DNA of 64,000 nt from contig RCAB01000215.1 of NCBI GenBank assembly GCA_003640385.1, positions 1-64,000 of the forward strand, in the 5' to 3' direction. The position numbers and the translations under genes are program-made. The stretch's first letter is position 1; every line of letters begins with the position of its first letter. Shown piece after piece: positions 38,531-52,720 of the stretch. A model generated the notes under the pieces. It was given only the letters and a program-made list of their open reading frames with translations, searched no databases and was not told where the DNA came from. This DNA is from Setaria digitata (taxonomy: Eukaryota; Nematoda; Chromadorea; Rhabditida; Setariidae).

Positions 38531-41500
38531 TCTCGAACTCTCGAACTGTGCTGTTTACTCTGTTGCCGAAAAAAAAAGCACTGTTTAGAAGCAAAAACAG
38601 TTACTCTTTTACTTAATTTTTTTTACTTAATGTATTTTCCCCGGAGCAAAATATTATTTGAAACTCTTAGATACTTCGAGAAGCTCTTAGATTAGAAGGA
38701 TGGAAGTAAAATTTGTTAAAAACTAGGATTAAGTTTTAAATTCAGTCCATCAAGCTAGGAAAAGTACAGGAGAACACGAAATATGAATCAGAAAGAAGTC
38801 CTTTTGTAATCGATTCATTTGATCACTAATGATTTCGAATTTGACACTCGAAACATAAATAACATCTCAATTTAATTCCTATAATATAATTCTTATAACT
38901 CTTTCCCTTCTATAAAGGAAGAGTTTTCAGTAAGTTGAATTAAATTCTAATTGTAAAAGTGAGGTAGTGATTGTTTAGAAATCTGCAATAGCGATACCGA
39001 GTTAACAATTGCTGCAAAGTTTACTTAAAGGTAAACTTGTCCTTTATATCTAATTATTTTGTAACTAAGAATGTTATCTTTGTAGAACAGTGCAATCAAT
39101 ATTTTATTAGAATGAAACCATTGATGCTTAGTAGCTGCCGTAGTAGACGAAAATCGGAAGATGTTTGGAGATTCGGTAGATGAAGGGAAGAACGCTGGAG
39201 CTTAGGTAGCAAAGGAAAAAGCATAGCAGTGTTGGACAACATACAAACCGTTTAACTTACACTGGCAACACGGTTTGAAACGTTGCCCATCAACGCACAG
39301 CCTTCCAGAAAGTGAAAAGTGGAGAAGTGTAGGTGCTCAGCGTACCAAACTTTCCCGAGTTCGTACGTTGCATTCTATTTCTGTAGCACCTTCGTTGCAT
39401 TATTCACATAACGTTTCTTCTCGTTAGCTTTAAATGTCTTGGAAAGGTTAAAAATTGAGAAAAATGCAAAGGTTACAGTTCACGTTGAATTCTTAATAGA
39501 TTCATTTCATCCTTTTCCTCGATTGCCAGTGAAATGGCCGTTTAAGGCCTCGATTTCTTATGAAAACAATTGCTATTGCTATTTTTATTATTAATTTACG
39601 GTTAAAAAAAAAGATACGTACGTAATTACAGATAAAAAAGTTTAAAATAAATGCAAAGTCCTTCAATGTAAACCGAAAACAATCTTCTTTCCTGTCGAAA
39701 ATGGCACAGTCTATTGGCACACACAATGATATCAGCTGCGAAGTGATAACAAAAATGATTTCGTAAAGTTATTCCAGCGACTGAACACTCGAGATTCGAG
39801 ACGGACTGAATCAACATCTATCTGTACGTGTTGACGTTGACGATGCACAGGTGACGAATGAACCACTGACTGCTAGTTTGCAAAGAGCACATCTAAAATG
39901 AATCAAAGCCTTTGTGCAGGAAATCAGCTCCATGGAATCGGTGAGAAGTGAAACTGAAGTGCAGAAAGTTTGAATACACAGGCGGACATGACATGCGCAT
40001 GCACATGCACATGCACATGTACGTGCAAGAGCACGGGCAATCGTTTGCAGAAACATCGAGAGTCGTCATCGCGGAGCTACAAAAAGCCGTAAAATTTATT
40101 TCAGATGATGAGGCCCTTTAGGCACTCTTTGAAGTGCTAGGAAACCGCATAGAGTCCTACAGGACAGTACCTCTTCTTCTTCCTCGTTTGCAGGACAGTG
40201 ATATCTTCTATGTGCTCACCACCAAAACAGTTCAGGAATAGGCGAAATGTATTTCAGGACTAAGCGATGTGTTTGGAATTTTAGTAATAAAGAGAAACAG
40301 TAGAGCAACGAGAACAGAATGCATTTTCAAACAAGCAGCATAAAGGTCTCATCTCATCTGGAATTCACTTGACACTGCCTTCCTTCATTCCCATCGGAGC
40401 GAAACGTCACCTCCTGCATTTGTACATTCCGAAATAGCTACCGTTCCCTCTCCTGTACAGAATGACGTTGCTAAGAATAATCGTTCAGTGCTCTCTCCAC
40501 AACGAGTAGAAGTGAATCTTCAGGGGGTCATTCCGATGACACCACTGCTTCCCTTAGGGCAGTTCAACTTCTGCTCATTCTGACTTGCTCAGAGCAGAAT
40601 TCGAACATGGAAGTTTATAACGAAAATTTCCAGAACAGTGACAGTTTGAAAATTCTGAAACCTTCATTCAAGTGAACAGTTTCATCAGGCCAAATAAGAT
40701 AGAGGAAATGGAAAGGAATGGATCAGATAAGGCGTCTCCAGCAGCTAACAAATGTGTAATTGTTAATAGGGATTTGGCTTACAGTAGACTCTGGAAGTAA
40801 TATACTCTTATCACATAAACTGTGGAGTGCAAAGAACATTTGTTTCTGTCTTAAAATGATAAGAATGTACGATCACACCTCTTCCTCTGACTTCTAATCA
40901 CTAATAGATTTCGAGATAAGGAAGTAATCAAAGAATATTGTTCCGAAGTTTGGACAAATCAATATTCGACTGGTAAAGACAGGTCTTGACTTTGATACGT
41001 GAAATCAAAGCAGCTTACGTGACGAGAGAAATCGAAATAATTTGCGTGACAGAAATTCATACAGTTCAACAGGAGCGCTCCTTACGGTACGTGAAAGGAA
41101 GTTCAAAAAAGTTCTTGAAGACTAGGGTAGAAGGGAAAGAGCAGAGAGAAGAGAAAGCGATATTCTGAGAGCGTCTTTGCTACGTACCATCGTTCATTTT
41201 CGGGGTCAAATCCGGAATACCCTGCTCGTTTACGGACTATAAAAGAAACACTCTCTATCCTACCTGTGCTCCTTGTGCTATCCACCACCGATAAAATGCG
41301 TGTCGACTAATGATCGTACAGATCTTCAAGTCCTTTCCCTACTAGTAATTAGAAATTTATTGCGTGAACCACTCCTGAATGTAAGCGAATAGATGTCGTC
41401 CTTTGTCATCATTATCTTTAGTACCAGAAAGTGCTCTTCTTTGTTTGCTTCATTTTTTTCATCTCTTCCATTCATTATTGACATAACTACTAGTCACCTG

Positions 41501-42959
41501 AAAGCATTGTTACATGTGTTTTTTAATATTTCGGACTATGTTCTGGAAAGATCATTAACTGAGATCTGTCGCGAGAGTTATGGCTGAACTGTTCACTGTC
41601 AACCTCTACGTCGCTTTTTCAAACTTTCCCACAGACAAGGAAAAATTAAGAAGCATTGGCTATTTTAACTTATTAACAAATTTTTTTTAGTTGGACAAAA
41701 TAATACATTGATGTGTATGCAAGTATGAAAAAAAGACACTCCGTCGCATGGTTCGCGAGACTACTAGATGCTAAATGTTTCTCCAGTTGATAGCAATCCA
41801 ATATTTCTTTACAAGTACTTAGTGGAAGTCTTCAAATTCTCAGTGCTTACCGGGATCTAACTTTTCCCTAAGTATTGTCAAATATTTAGAGGCAGAAGTT
41901 GATATCTTTGAAATAAGATAATTAGAAGTCAACGACGGTAGACATTACACCTTTGCTGTCCAGTTTCTGTAGCTCATAAAACAACCCTCGAACAGAAAAG
42001 TTGGACATGGAATTTGCATTAGTTCAAAGAAATCAATCAAGTTTCCCCCTTAGGTTTAAAACTTAAACATTTCGCAAGTGAGCCGTTCCTATTTTCATCG
42101 TGGCACTGTTACTGGAACAGAACAGTGCTTCACATATTTTTGGTTGGATGTGTCAGGTATGAGGTTCGTTTCCTTTCTCTTTCGCTAGTTAATGTTCATT
42201 TTTTTATCCTTGTTTGTTGTACTCCGTTAATTAAAGGAAGATATCCTTTGCAGATAAGTGGAAGAAGAGAGTGAGGAATGTTACGAACCATATATAAGGT
42301 CCGAAAGACTTTCCTTCTATCCAGAAGCCGTACACCTTTACAACCCCTGCCCTGCCATCTTCACTTTGTTTGGTTGTAGAAGAGTTTGTCGAAAGAATAT
42401 GTTAGAGGTTGCTGATGAAAAGTTATGATTAGGGCTACAGATGCTACTCTCGCTGATCGTTACCCTCTAGTCGAGTGAAGATCCGCTGGGCATATTGTCA
42501 TATCTTTTCACATCGGAACAAAAGATCCATTTCCTTTGAAATCGATTCGTCAGAAAGATACTGTTAACATTGAAGGGTTTCACTTATTCCAACAATTTAA
42601 ATACCGCAGTTCCATAAATGATTGAATCAGATTAATTTCGATTTTGGATGCTGTTATGTACAGGCTTGATTTCCTTTACAAGACTCTAATCTTATTTGGT
42701 GGATAAAGCCTTGTTTCGATCTGATTAATTGAACTGTCTGCTGTTGGTCTTCTATTCCTGTAAAAGGTTTATTAGTGTCCCGATTATGGATCGAAAAAGG
42801 ATGTGATATCAAAATATGTATGAATGGGGAAAATATTGGATTTGCAGTGCTGTCACGTACACCTATTGCTTATATTAAATTTGTGAGTTATTTGCTGTTT
42901 TTTGCAGTTTTTGCACTTCCTTAAAAGTTGGTTCCAGTAAAGTTCTGAGACTCAGCTCA
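38531..42959. other. Intergenic, no supported gene
   Basis: About 4.4 kb. The part from about 39.8 to 41.3 kb looks less AT-rich than the surroundings and holds a 37-base alternating purine-pyrimidine tract, but frames are interrupted and no exon could be joined. Confidence 0.5.
39991..40027. repeat. 37-base alternating purine-pyrimidine tract (GCACAT-type)
   Basis: Strict purine-pyrimidine alternation for 37 bases, built on repeats of GCACAT/GCATGC. Such tracts favour left-handed Z-DNA in supercoiled DNA and are prone to length change. The Cys-Ala repeat in the minus-strand frame is a by-product. Confidence 0.85.
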
Positions 42960-43344
42960 ATGACCTTTTCCAAAGAAGAAAAAGTGGTTGCAAGGAAATC
43001 GTTTTTTGCAAGGAAGTGGAAACGTTATTCATTTTATGGCCTTCTTGGCACTGCAGGTAGATTTTTTTGTGGTTTATTATGCCAACTTTGTTTTACTTAG
43101 CAGTTCAGTTATCAGATAATTCAAAATTTTCATGCGTAATGATTCTATCTTCACTGTCATTTAAAGGTAAATGTTTGCCCCTTTAGTTTGGCATTACATC
43201 TACTACACAATCGAGTTCAATGAAAAAGTTAAGAAACCAGAGGACCGACGAGATATGGCATATATTCATTGGTTAAAAAAGCAGTTTCCTGCATTAAGGG
43301 CTTATGGTATTCCCTATAAAGAAAATTCGGTGGATGGAAAGTGA
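42960..43344 (+). CDS. Small single-helix membrane protein, 84 residues, unknown
   Basis: Two exons (42960-43056, 43187-43344 TGA) join in phase. The protein starts MTFSKEEKVVARKSFFARKW, very basic, then a short hydrophobic and aromatic segment (YSFYGLLGTA, VWHYIYYTI). It ends in a charged tail (EFNEKVKKPEDRRDMAYIHW, then LKKQFPALRAYGIPYKEN). A basic N-terminus, one helix near the start and a soluble tail of about 50 residues resemble small accessory subunits of mitochondrial inner-membrane complexes. I cannot match it to a named subunit, so that is only a guess. An AATAAA signal lies about 145 bases after the stop. The coding frame, strong GTAGAT donor and CTTTAG acceptor support a real gene. 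Confidence 0.68.
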
Positions 43345-43489
43345 TTCTTTGTGCCACCCCAGTAAAATATACTACAGCTCTATAAGTTTGTGTGTTATTG
43401 AGGTTTTCGTTGTATTTTCTTTTTATGTATACAGCGTCAGCTTTTAGCTTCTTTATAAGGAGGATAAATAATTAGGATCAACATATTGA

Positions 43490-43495
43490 AATAAA
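43490..43495 (+). terminator. AATAAA polyadenylation signal
   Basis: Canonical hexamer 146 bases after the stop codon of the 84-residue protein gene, on the same strand. Confidence 0.55.
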
Positions 43496-44207
43496 GCTTC
43501 GTACAAAAACTTCTCATTGTTAAGAGTTTTGATTACGGATAAAGACTAATTAGTGTTTTAATAGAATCAGACATAGAACTAGTGAGAATAGTTTCTCCGT
43601 GAGATAAAAGGTGTAAAAAAAAGAGAAGATGTACTTTTAATCTAGGTTTCTTTAAATTAATGGATTAGTGAAAAAACATTTATGCATCTCGTTGATACTG
43701 TGCAGTTATGACTTATTTCTTTGCAGAATTAGCTCGTTTTTCATGTACAATTTGAGTGTCCGAATATATACGGGGTGTATCTGCCATTTTTGTGCAGGTC
43801 AAAAATATCTGATTGCAAATTTTTGTATACATGTTTTTTTTTTTTTTTTATTCGATAAAACTTTGAGACAAATTATTGTCCGGTGCTTTTATTTGTCGCA
43901 AAAAAATAAAAAAAATAAAAAGCGAACAGTTCATCAAAGACGTTAATTAAGATCTGTGCTAGTATTCACTTTCCAACTCATACACAGGTTCTGTAATCTA
44001 ATATGAAGTTCAACCTTCGGGACCTCTTGTATAGTCTCGAACATTAGGACCAGTGTTTGATATTTGAGGGGTTCAATTGGTTCGATGAAGTTGAGAAATC
44101 AGTTTTGGACCGATTCCATCAATTATTTGAAAAGTGCACATTTTCGGAATAAAGTTTGCAGGACTGCCTCATTTAGCAGGAGAGAAGGAGTAAGTGAATT
44201 TGATTGT

Positions 44208-45113
44208 TCACGGCACTAATTTGTAATGTTGCCACGCGGATTCTCGGAACTGTTGTTGTTGCTGATGAGCAATATGTAGTGATATAATCCAGTATAGTGA
44301 TTCAAGAATAAATATTGCTATTAACTGAATGGAATGGGTGGGAAGAGTACCACTTAGCCAATACTGTAGGAAAGCTGTTGTGGCGAAGAAGGAAAGAAGT
44401 AAGAAGCTGAAATAAAGCGCATTTGGTTTTTACGAAGTAATTTTTCGAAAAAGTTGAAGAATACTAGAAGGAGTGGTCTGAGATGCATCACCTTCATATG
44501 AAGTTGCTAGAAAGTTTCCGGAAATTTTCTCTATAGACATCTTCTGCATTTACCTGACAGAAGCCTGAAGTGAGCAGTAGACAATGAATGGAAGCATGAG
44601 GTGAGGCTGATTATGACGTATGCCTCTCAGCAGCATAACCACAATAATGGTGCTTATGAGAATCGACACTACTACTGAGCCTGAAAGAAACGAATAGAAT
44701 ATTTTTTTAATTGAGAATAATGACTTAGTCTGTGCTTTTGAAAAATTTTGCAAAAGACGAATAATTAGGCAATAAACGAAGGAAATTTTTAGCTAGCAGG
44801 AAAGAAAAATAGCAAGAGTGACCCAAGAATTTGTTGCCTTCTAGGAGATCTAAAAGCCTAGTCACAGAATTGGAAGTTTCATTTTCCCACCATCACCCAG
44901 ATTGTCAGCAATTTCCTTCACTTCTCCTTACCGCAATTTATAAATTTCATAAAATTTCTCCTGGAACTACTTACAATAATAGGCAACGTTCCATAACGTT
45001 TGATGATGTCTGTAATCCCATATGGCCAAGGCTAGCACTGCAGAAGTGATAGTCGCCAATATGAATACACCTGCTGTGATATTAGTTAGCAATAGTAACT
45101 TTTTTTCTTTCAT
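44208..45113 (-). CDS. Four-helix membrane protein, 154 residues, nematode-type, unknown
   Basis: Three exons on the minus strand (45113-44975, 44680-44554, 44406-44208 TGA) join in phase. Residues 6-32 form helix 1 (ITAGVFILATITSAVLALAI). Helix 2 is SVVVSILISTIIVVMLL, helix 3 spans the exon 2-3 join (LPFIVYCSLQAS then a hydrophobic stretch ending in FFATTAF), and helix 4 is IQLIAIFILESLYWIISLHI. A short polar tail contains five glutamines. The loops are short and charged (WDYRHHQTLWN, RGIRHNQPH). The even spacing of four helices resembles small tetraspan families such as LAPTM/MARVEL-like or nematode-expanded DUF proteins, but I see no diagnostic motif. The start ATGAAAGAAAAAAAG is the first in frame. 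The gene is convergent with the 84-residue protein gene. Confidence 0.75.
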
Positions 45114-46167
45114 TACTTCTCCTCATTCATTTACTCCTTGATTCTTGAAGGAACAATTGTAATGAAGATAATTTTACTGGACGCTGATTTTTCCTCTCAG
45201 TCTCATAGACTCAACGATTTCATCTGCCGGAGATTTCGCAAGCGACAGTATTGTATTGTCACATCCTAACAACGAAACGCAACAAACGAGTTGAACTATG
45301 AATTATCGAAGAATGTGTGACACTGAAAAGGCGAGCAAAGTTTCGGCAATATCTTGAAAGTGTAAATAAATGAGTAGCACTGCAGCTGTCACATTGCATT
45401 TTTCTAATTAAACTTGCTGATGTATTGCACATGTCGCAGATTCTCAACTGTTGTCACACTACGACAGCTTCATATTTCAAATTTATCATCAAGACTACAT
45501 CCTGAAACAGTTCACACATAGTCTCAACAACAGTACCTTCCTCGTTGCGACTAATCTGATGCTGTTTGCATTTAACACTAACTGTGACAGAAGCCTAATG
45601 AACCACCCACATCAATATGATAATAAGTTTTATTCGAGTACGGATAATTTTATAGCAAAAATTCGTTGCGAATCTAGGGAAATGAAAATTCAGAAGGGAA
45701 GTTTGAAATCTTTCTCTCGATGTTTTTGGGATAAAAACCACCAAGTTAAAATGATTGAAACTTTCAAGTGGATTAGAACTGATCACAATCCAGTCATTTA
45801 ATTGTAACGGTTGGAATGTCTAAGTGATCAAACATCAGGTGAACTATATATAATAGTTAGAAGTTCTCAGTCTCAATTGGGAGTCGTCGAGTGTAACTTA
45901 AGCATATATTACTTAAATGACCAGTGATTATGTTATAGTACAAATTAGTCGCGTAAGCAAGAGGTAATTCGCCTGGAACACTTGGTACTATTGCATTCAA
46001 CATGAAAGAGACAATTAACCAGCCTTGCTACTGAAAAGTCAGAAGTAAAGTGTGATATTAAGCGAAACTAAGAGCACCTGCTAATATTTCATATGTAAAA
46101 GAACAGAATGGAAAATCTAGGCGCTAGTAATAACTGAAACAATAAAATTGATCGAAATCTCGCTGGT

Positions 46168-46310
46168 ATTAATTATAATTATTATTTCATTACAATTATT
46201 ACTTCATTATTACTAACCACATCAGTACTATTTTATTGCTATTAATTATTATTTTATTATCACTTGTATAATCATTATTTTATTTTTAGTATTAATTATA
46301 TTTATTATTT
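46168..46310. repeat. Degenerate TTA/ATT low-complexity tract
   Basis: Almost pure A and T with imperfect ATT/TTA triplets. No coding signal. Confidence 0.6.
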
Positions 46311-49300
46311 TTACTGTGTTTTTAACAGCACTGTAAGTACGTTTTGCGGCGTAACAAAAAATGAGTGAAAAAATTAAAAGCACACGGAACTGGTAATAAG
46401 ATTTAATGAAAAAAAATGCCAAAAGTCCATTTGCAATACGAACAACCATGATTAAAATTTCAATATTTAATATTAGTAAGAGTGAAGAGAGGGCAAGCTT
46501 TCGTTCATCTCTTTTTTTTAATCGCATTCACCCAACCACTCAAAAATATGAATATATGACTAAAGCACTTCAAAATATAAGAGTGAAAACAAAAGCTCAA
46601 GGCACAATATTAAAAAAATTTTCATTTCATTTTTCTGCTTCAAGATTAAATTTTTTTTAAACAAAAATAAAAAAGAAAAATTGCATACAAAAAGTCGTTG
46701 GATTTATTTTTTTAAATCAAGAAGAAGAGAAAGTTTGTAAGTAAAAGAGACCATAATTAATTACAATATAAAAGTCTCACATCAGAATCACAAATTAATT
46801 GGCTGCTGAAAATAATGCCCCCTCCATCTGCTAATGGTTCCACTCTGTAATTGAAAACTTTCATGCATCCTTCTGGATTTCAACCGAATCCTTGAAATTC
46901 TTCACACCCACATAACTCTGTGCCGAAATGTAAAACAACATTTCTATTTTAAATTTGATTTTTCGTTAATGGAAGTTGCAGCAGTAGGACTAATAGATAA
47001 CTAATTTAACAGAAATTAATACCATCAATGATTATCATCAAAAAAGAAAAACAAGCAAAAAAAAACCAATAATGAAAGCTCATAGTATTATTTCCAGTGT
47101 TAATGACAACTGACAAGTGACATATGACATTGTATCTCATTATTTGTTATACTATTGCAGTATAATGAATTACCTTTAAAAGAAGCAGAATGGACAACTA
47201 TCTTCAAAACACAGTTGCTACTACCGTCTTAGCCTGAAATAATTGTCTTGTGGTTTCAATTCTGCACTGTAAAATAATATTATCCAACATAAAGACACTG
47301 AAGTATAAAAGGTCATGGCATGAAAATTCAGTCAGTTTAATATGTTTCCGAAGTTTTTTTAAATCTTTCCTAAGAGTTTTGGAGCATTTCAAAGTGAGAC
47401 CATTTTTGAATACAAGTGAACGTCCAGCATGAACAAAATATTTACATAGTATTTACGTATTTATATTTATATTTTTTCATATTTACACAACAAATTTAAT
47501 CAGTCCGTTACAAACTTTTGTAATAAAGTTTGAAGGAAACTGGGATTTACAAGTTTTTATGGTGGTAGCGCAATTAAACATACTTATCTCTCTTCTCTAT
47601 CATCGCTGAATTATTTCTGATATTGTTGGTGACTGGTAACAATGATTTTAATTATTTTTGATCAATACCATTGCTTTAATTACAAAATACACACAATGAA
47701 TGTTTCCTTATTTTTTGAAATACTAGAATCTACCGCATATCCTTTTCAGCAACATTTTTTGCTTTGCCTCTTCGCCTTTCGATCTTAAAAAAGTAGACAG
47801 TTTTAGTTTTCATCCCAAATTAGCCCTTATATTATACCTTTTCAAGAACAATTTGCAGGCTCAATTTATTTCTCTTCGAGAATTAAAAACATGACGTTTG
47901 TATTGCTTCCACTGGCGTCTGTACTTCTTTAAAGTTACTTTGATGAAAAGCACACGTTGAAAACATTTTGAAATTACTTAATGACTGTCATACTGCAATA
48001 TATACATATTTCATACTATCAAGTATAAATCCATCAATTACTTAACGACTGAAATATTGCAATGTAAATGTATTTGATACTATCAATTGCAAATTTTTAT
48101 TTCTTTCAAAACCCCAATTTATTATCACTTATGGTAACTATGCTAGACTAGTCGGGAAAGTTTCTTTCGACGAAAATTAATTTCTTTCAACCATTTTAAT
48201 TTCTATTTTTAGTTCCTCCTTTCATACTTACGGCGCCATGACGTTTTGAATAGGAAAATTCTGGCTTTGAAGCGTTTTAAAAGTCTTTAAGTGCATAATG
48301 CACACGATAAAGTCACCAATAAAAGCCATTTTAAGTGCTTTTCTTCTCAGTTTTGATGTAGTGCATATCTCATTCCGATAAATCTGTAATCCACTCGGGT
48401 ATTGACTGATTTAGAGAAATTTCGGCGGCTTGGCTCAAATTGACAGACTCTTAATATCATTTCACAAATTTTCTCCCTCCAAATTTTTGAGAAGTGAAAA
48501 AGGAAAAATTGTATCCTTCACTTTCAATCGCATTTAAAACAAAAGAAAATCGAACATTGGATTTCCTATGTGTTTACCTTTTCAAAAGATATGCACTTTC
48601 CGGTTAAAGTGTAACTTTCTGACAATATAAAATCAATAATTTTGACGAAAAAAAAAGAAATTTCTTTCATTTCTACATGTAGGACATTGAGTACAAGAAA
48701 AATATAGATTGTAGAAAGAGAAGAGGAGTACTGGAAACATACAAGAACTTAGTAAAGGTAAATGAGAATTATTAAGTAATGCACCCAAAAAAGTGCCCGA
48801 AAAGTAACTTCTCATCCGAACTCTCTTGTAAAATGAAGTGCAGTATAAGTCATTTTCATTTTGTGTGGTTGCGATTTATTTCCATATTAATTGCTTAGCA
48901 TTACGAAAGTTTTCTTCTGACGACAGTTCAGTTTATTATTTGAAATTTTATGAATTCTACCGGGAATATTTTGGATTTTATAAATACTTTTCATTAGATT
49001 TTTACTTGAAGAGCAGGAAAAAACTGATTTCTCTCACGACAAAACAATCGTTGTGGAAATTTTTGTAGTGGATCGAGACTAGTTTTGAAAGACAGATGCG
49101 ATCCCCATTCTTTCTCAACTTCCCCTTTTGACTAAGATGAGTTAATCTTCTATTTTTCATTACTTACAGTTCAGGGATATTTGCCAGAAATACTACGTAA
49201 GGATACTAACTCATTGCTATTGCTTTTCCTCAAGCTGAAAAGAAAGATAACAGTCTGTATTTAGGGTCTTTGTTGTACTGTTAACAGTGCTATTAAGAGC

Positions 49301-52300
49301 AGCAGATTGAAAACTGATCGAAGTTCCACGAGAAATATCGGCCTTTAGTTCTTCTTGAAGAATAAAGCTTATCCTCACTAACTCATCCATGCCTTAGCAT
49401 GTCCACCTATCATCAGTAAACTGACGCTGAAGGCGAACGGTTCAATAATGTCTCATTAACCAAGAATTATTTACAACCAATCAATTTGCTACTTTCACGA
49501 AGAATTAATTTTTCCCTCGAAGCGACATTTTATGAAAGAAAAAATTACGATTGTTCTAGCTAGTACTGCAAGCCGAAATGTGCCAAGTAAATCGATGGAA
49601 AGATAAATAAACTGCGAAAGAGTTTTATTTCAGACCGAAAAAATGCTTGGAGAGTGAATTCTCCTCAAGACTCGCCTTTGGATGCATTCCTCTTGGCACA
49701 TTTCCGATCTTTTTTCATTGATCTTATGAGTATGCTGGACAGTACACATTAGCAACATCCTAACTACATGAATAATGCTTATCACAAGTAGAATAGACTA
49801 GCACTTATTATTCTACTCACTTCCTTACGCCGTTCATCAATGAAATAGTTTAGTGAGTTTCAAAAAGACTTCCGCTTTCAGACATTTTACTTGCTTAAAA
49901 CTAATAACTGACTGATTAACTTCTTCTTGAATTAGTATTGACTCCAAATAATAATAATTTATGTTGAAATAGATGAAAAACAGCCAAAATAACCAAATAA
50001 ATGCTGAAAACAAGCTGCTGCATATGGTTACTATTATTTCAACTGAAAGCTAAAATGGAATTTTAATTTGAACTAAAATATTTTGAAGGATTTCTGAATA
50101 TTGATTTTGTTTTATTTTTAAATACAACTGAGAATGTTTATGCAAAAAAAAGCAATAATCAATTTACAACTCCTAGCATTTGGTTAATCACGGCAAAAAA
50201 CAAATATTTGAGGCACATTCGATCTTGCACCGTAAAATTTTTTACTACTTTTTGAAATTAGGCAAAATGACGCAAATTAAGAAAAGTTGATTTCAGTAGT
50301 CGAATATAATGCTAAACGTGTACCTCAAAGAATGCTTAACTGGAATAATTGAATTAAAAAAACTGATTATCACTCATATTGATCACTTTTGTCATCAATG
50401 ATTTTATTCACAGAGTAGTGAATAACTGATCCTGGTTACGCACTGATGGCATTGCATATATAACGCCGAAAGTTGGCCAGCTAAGTGTAAAACTCTAACT
50501 TATTATTAGTAAGAGTGGTAAGGGCAGTGGGCTTGTTTATTTCCACAATTACTTTTCCTTGTGTTGTAACAATTTACTAGTAGCCTTTTTAAACCAGTGG
50601 TTAGTTTTCAACTTTCAGCTCTCTTCCAGATCATTATTCCGACTTCAGTTGTTTGATTTGAAGTGAAATTCGTTTAGCTGTTATGATCTATTTCAGTTTC
50701 CGATATCATATATTGATCAGAGGATCAGCAACCTATAACAATTTATGGAAATTTATAAAGCATATGCAACCACTTTTATTAATTAAATTAACTGATGGGT
50801 ATTAACAGAGTGAATTGTCGCATAAATATGAAGAAGATTATTGGTTTGATCAGCTGGACATGGTAATGGTAAACAAACAGTGTTTCTAGGTATGTATTCA
50901 TTTCCATATCGATGATATATGCCTTGTGGGTTTAGAAAGTTCTAGCCAAGAAGAAGGAGTACTTTTATCATTCTACACAGCGATATATCGCTTGTTGCCC
51001 ATTATTTTTCTTAACAAAAAAGAAAAAAAAACGATCGATCAGATCATCGAACTATTTTCCGAACCTCAGTCTATACATCGGTGTCAGTCCTGAAGAATTA
51101 TTGGTCTAACACAAATGAACCGCTTAAATGTCATCAGTGCTTTGGTGAGGGTTGCAACTTTAGCTTGAACTGCTTCATTCTTCTACTCCTTTAGTTTTTT
51201 TTTTTGCTCAGTCCAGTATCTTCTTGCAATACTGTGATAAGATAAAGTCAGAGGGCTTGGCACCTAAGATATCCCATTTAATAAACTATTTGAAACAGCT
51301 GATGGAAGAAAAAAAGTACGTGATGAATGATGCTGATCGAAGATTATGTTCTACTCAACTCCTTTGCAGTTTTCAGTCTTTCAAGGAGGTCTTTTTTATC
51401 AATACACATGAATCTTATCACCTTATTAGCTTCAGAAAAACTCCTCTCAAAGCCTGATCTAAAAAAAAATCTGTTTTTGGTTGGGATGATAAAGAAGCAG
51501 TTTTTGTTTGTTGGAACTTTTTAAGCTTTCAAAGCGCGTGATGATATGATGAGAAGTGAAAGATTACAGAAGAGATAATCGTTATCACTGTTTATAGTCG
51601 ATTAGCTGATCGAATTTACATTCTGAACATATTACATGTTATTATTAGTTTATTCAATTGATTGCCTTATTTTTTAAAAATATTTTCAAAATTCTCCAGT
51701 GAATAGTGTTGATAGAGTAACATTAATCAGTCCTAATTCAGTAGATCAGAAAACTATGTTTAATTAATAATTATAGTTCTCTACTGAAATGTATTCACGA
51801 TAACCGGAATTTTCTACTGAAATTTACGCAATTTCTCCCTGGGATAATGAACTACTGCGTTTTCTACAAATCAGATAAGTTCTGAAATCACATTTAATTG
51901 TTTATCTTCTTCAGTATTACCGTTTTCCTCTCTATAACTCGCAATTTGGCCAAGCCATTTTAATTATTTCTATGGTTATGAACTGTTGGATATAACTAGC
52001 ATTGGTGCATAGATGATCTTGAGTGCTTTTCAAGTGGCTACTTCTCTTTATTCACATTTTTTTGATTGTGGCAACAGACTTGAGGTGTACAGCTTTTGTT
52101 GCACAAAATATTAGATATCTATAGGACCCAAGAGGTAGCTCTATAAGACGAGATAAGGTATGACTAGAAACGGAGTAATACGGGCAAGGGTCTTTCTGTG
52201 AAATAGATTCTCAGTGATTTCCAAGGCTTTCAAATGGTAGCATGCATTTAGAGAAGTCTTTGGACAACAGTAATTTATAATCTTAAGACGTAAGTTTTGA

Positions 52301-52720
52301 AATTGAAGAATGAACTCATTATTTCTCCATCAGTTTCTAGCACTGACAGGTAGATGAGGAATCATCAAGAAGCAAATGGTAGTGAACACTAGCGGAGGTA
52401 TTTGTCTAAATTGTGCAACATTCCACTTTCCGTATCAGTTGTTTTTGTTGATTAAAATAAACAAAATTATTTTTTCCAAGTTTTCACTCTAAAACACTGC
52501 GAAAAAACTTGCCTGACATTGGATAAGACGCTAGAAAATGTAGGAATTAAGATTTCAGTAATGCTCCTTTTAATTATCCATCCCATTCAAAAACATTTTG
52601 ATTTTTACAACGATCCTTTCAATTTTTTAGTTTTATTTTTTATTGATTTCTTGAAGCATTGGGGTTCACATAGTGTGCATCATTTCATCACTTTCACTGC
52701 TTTGCAGAACTCGAATTATT

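Noticed and set aside
39811..40056. Minus-strand frame with a Cys-Ala repeat
   Set aside because: The repeat is translated from the GCACAT-type tract; the rest shows no protein-like pattern.
45451..45801. Plus-strand open frame of 116 codons
   Set aside because: No hydrophobic, charged or domain pattern, no splice partner, and an overlapping minus-strand frame of similar quality. Length alone is not enough in this AT-rich DNA.
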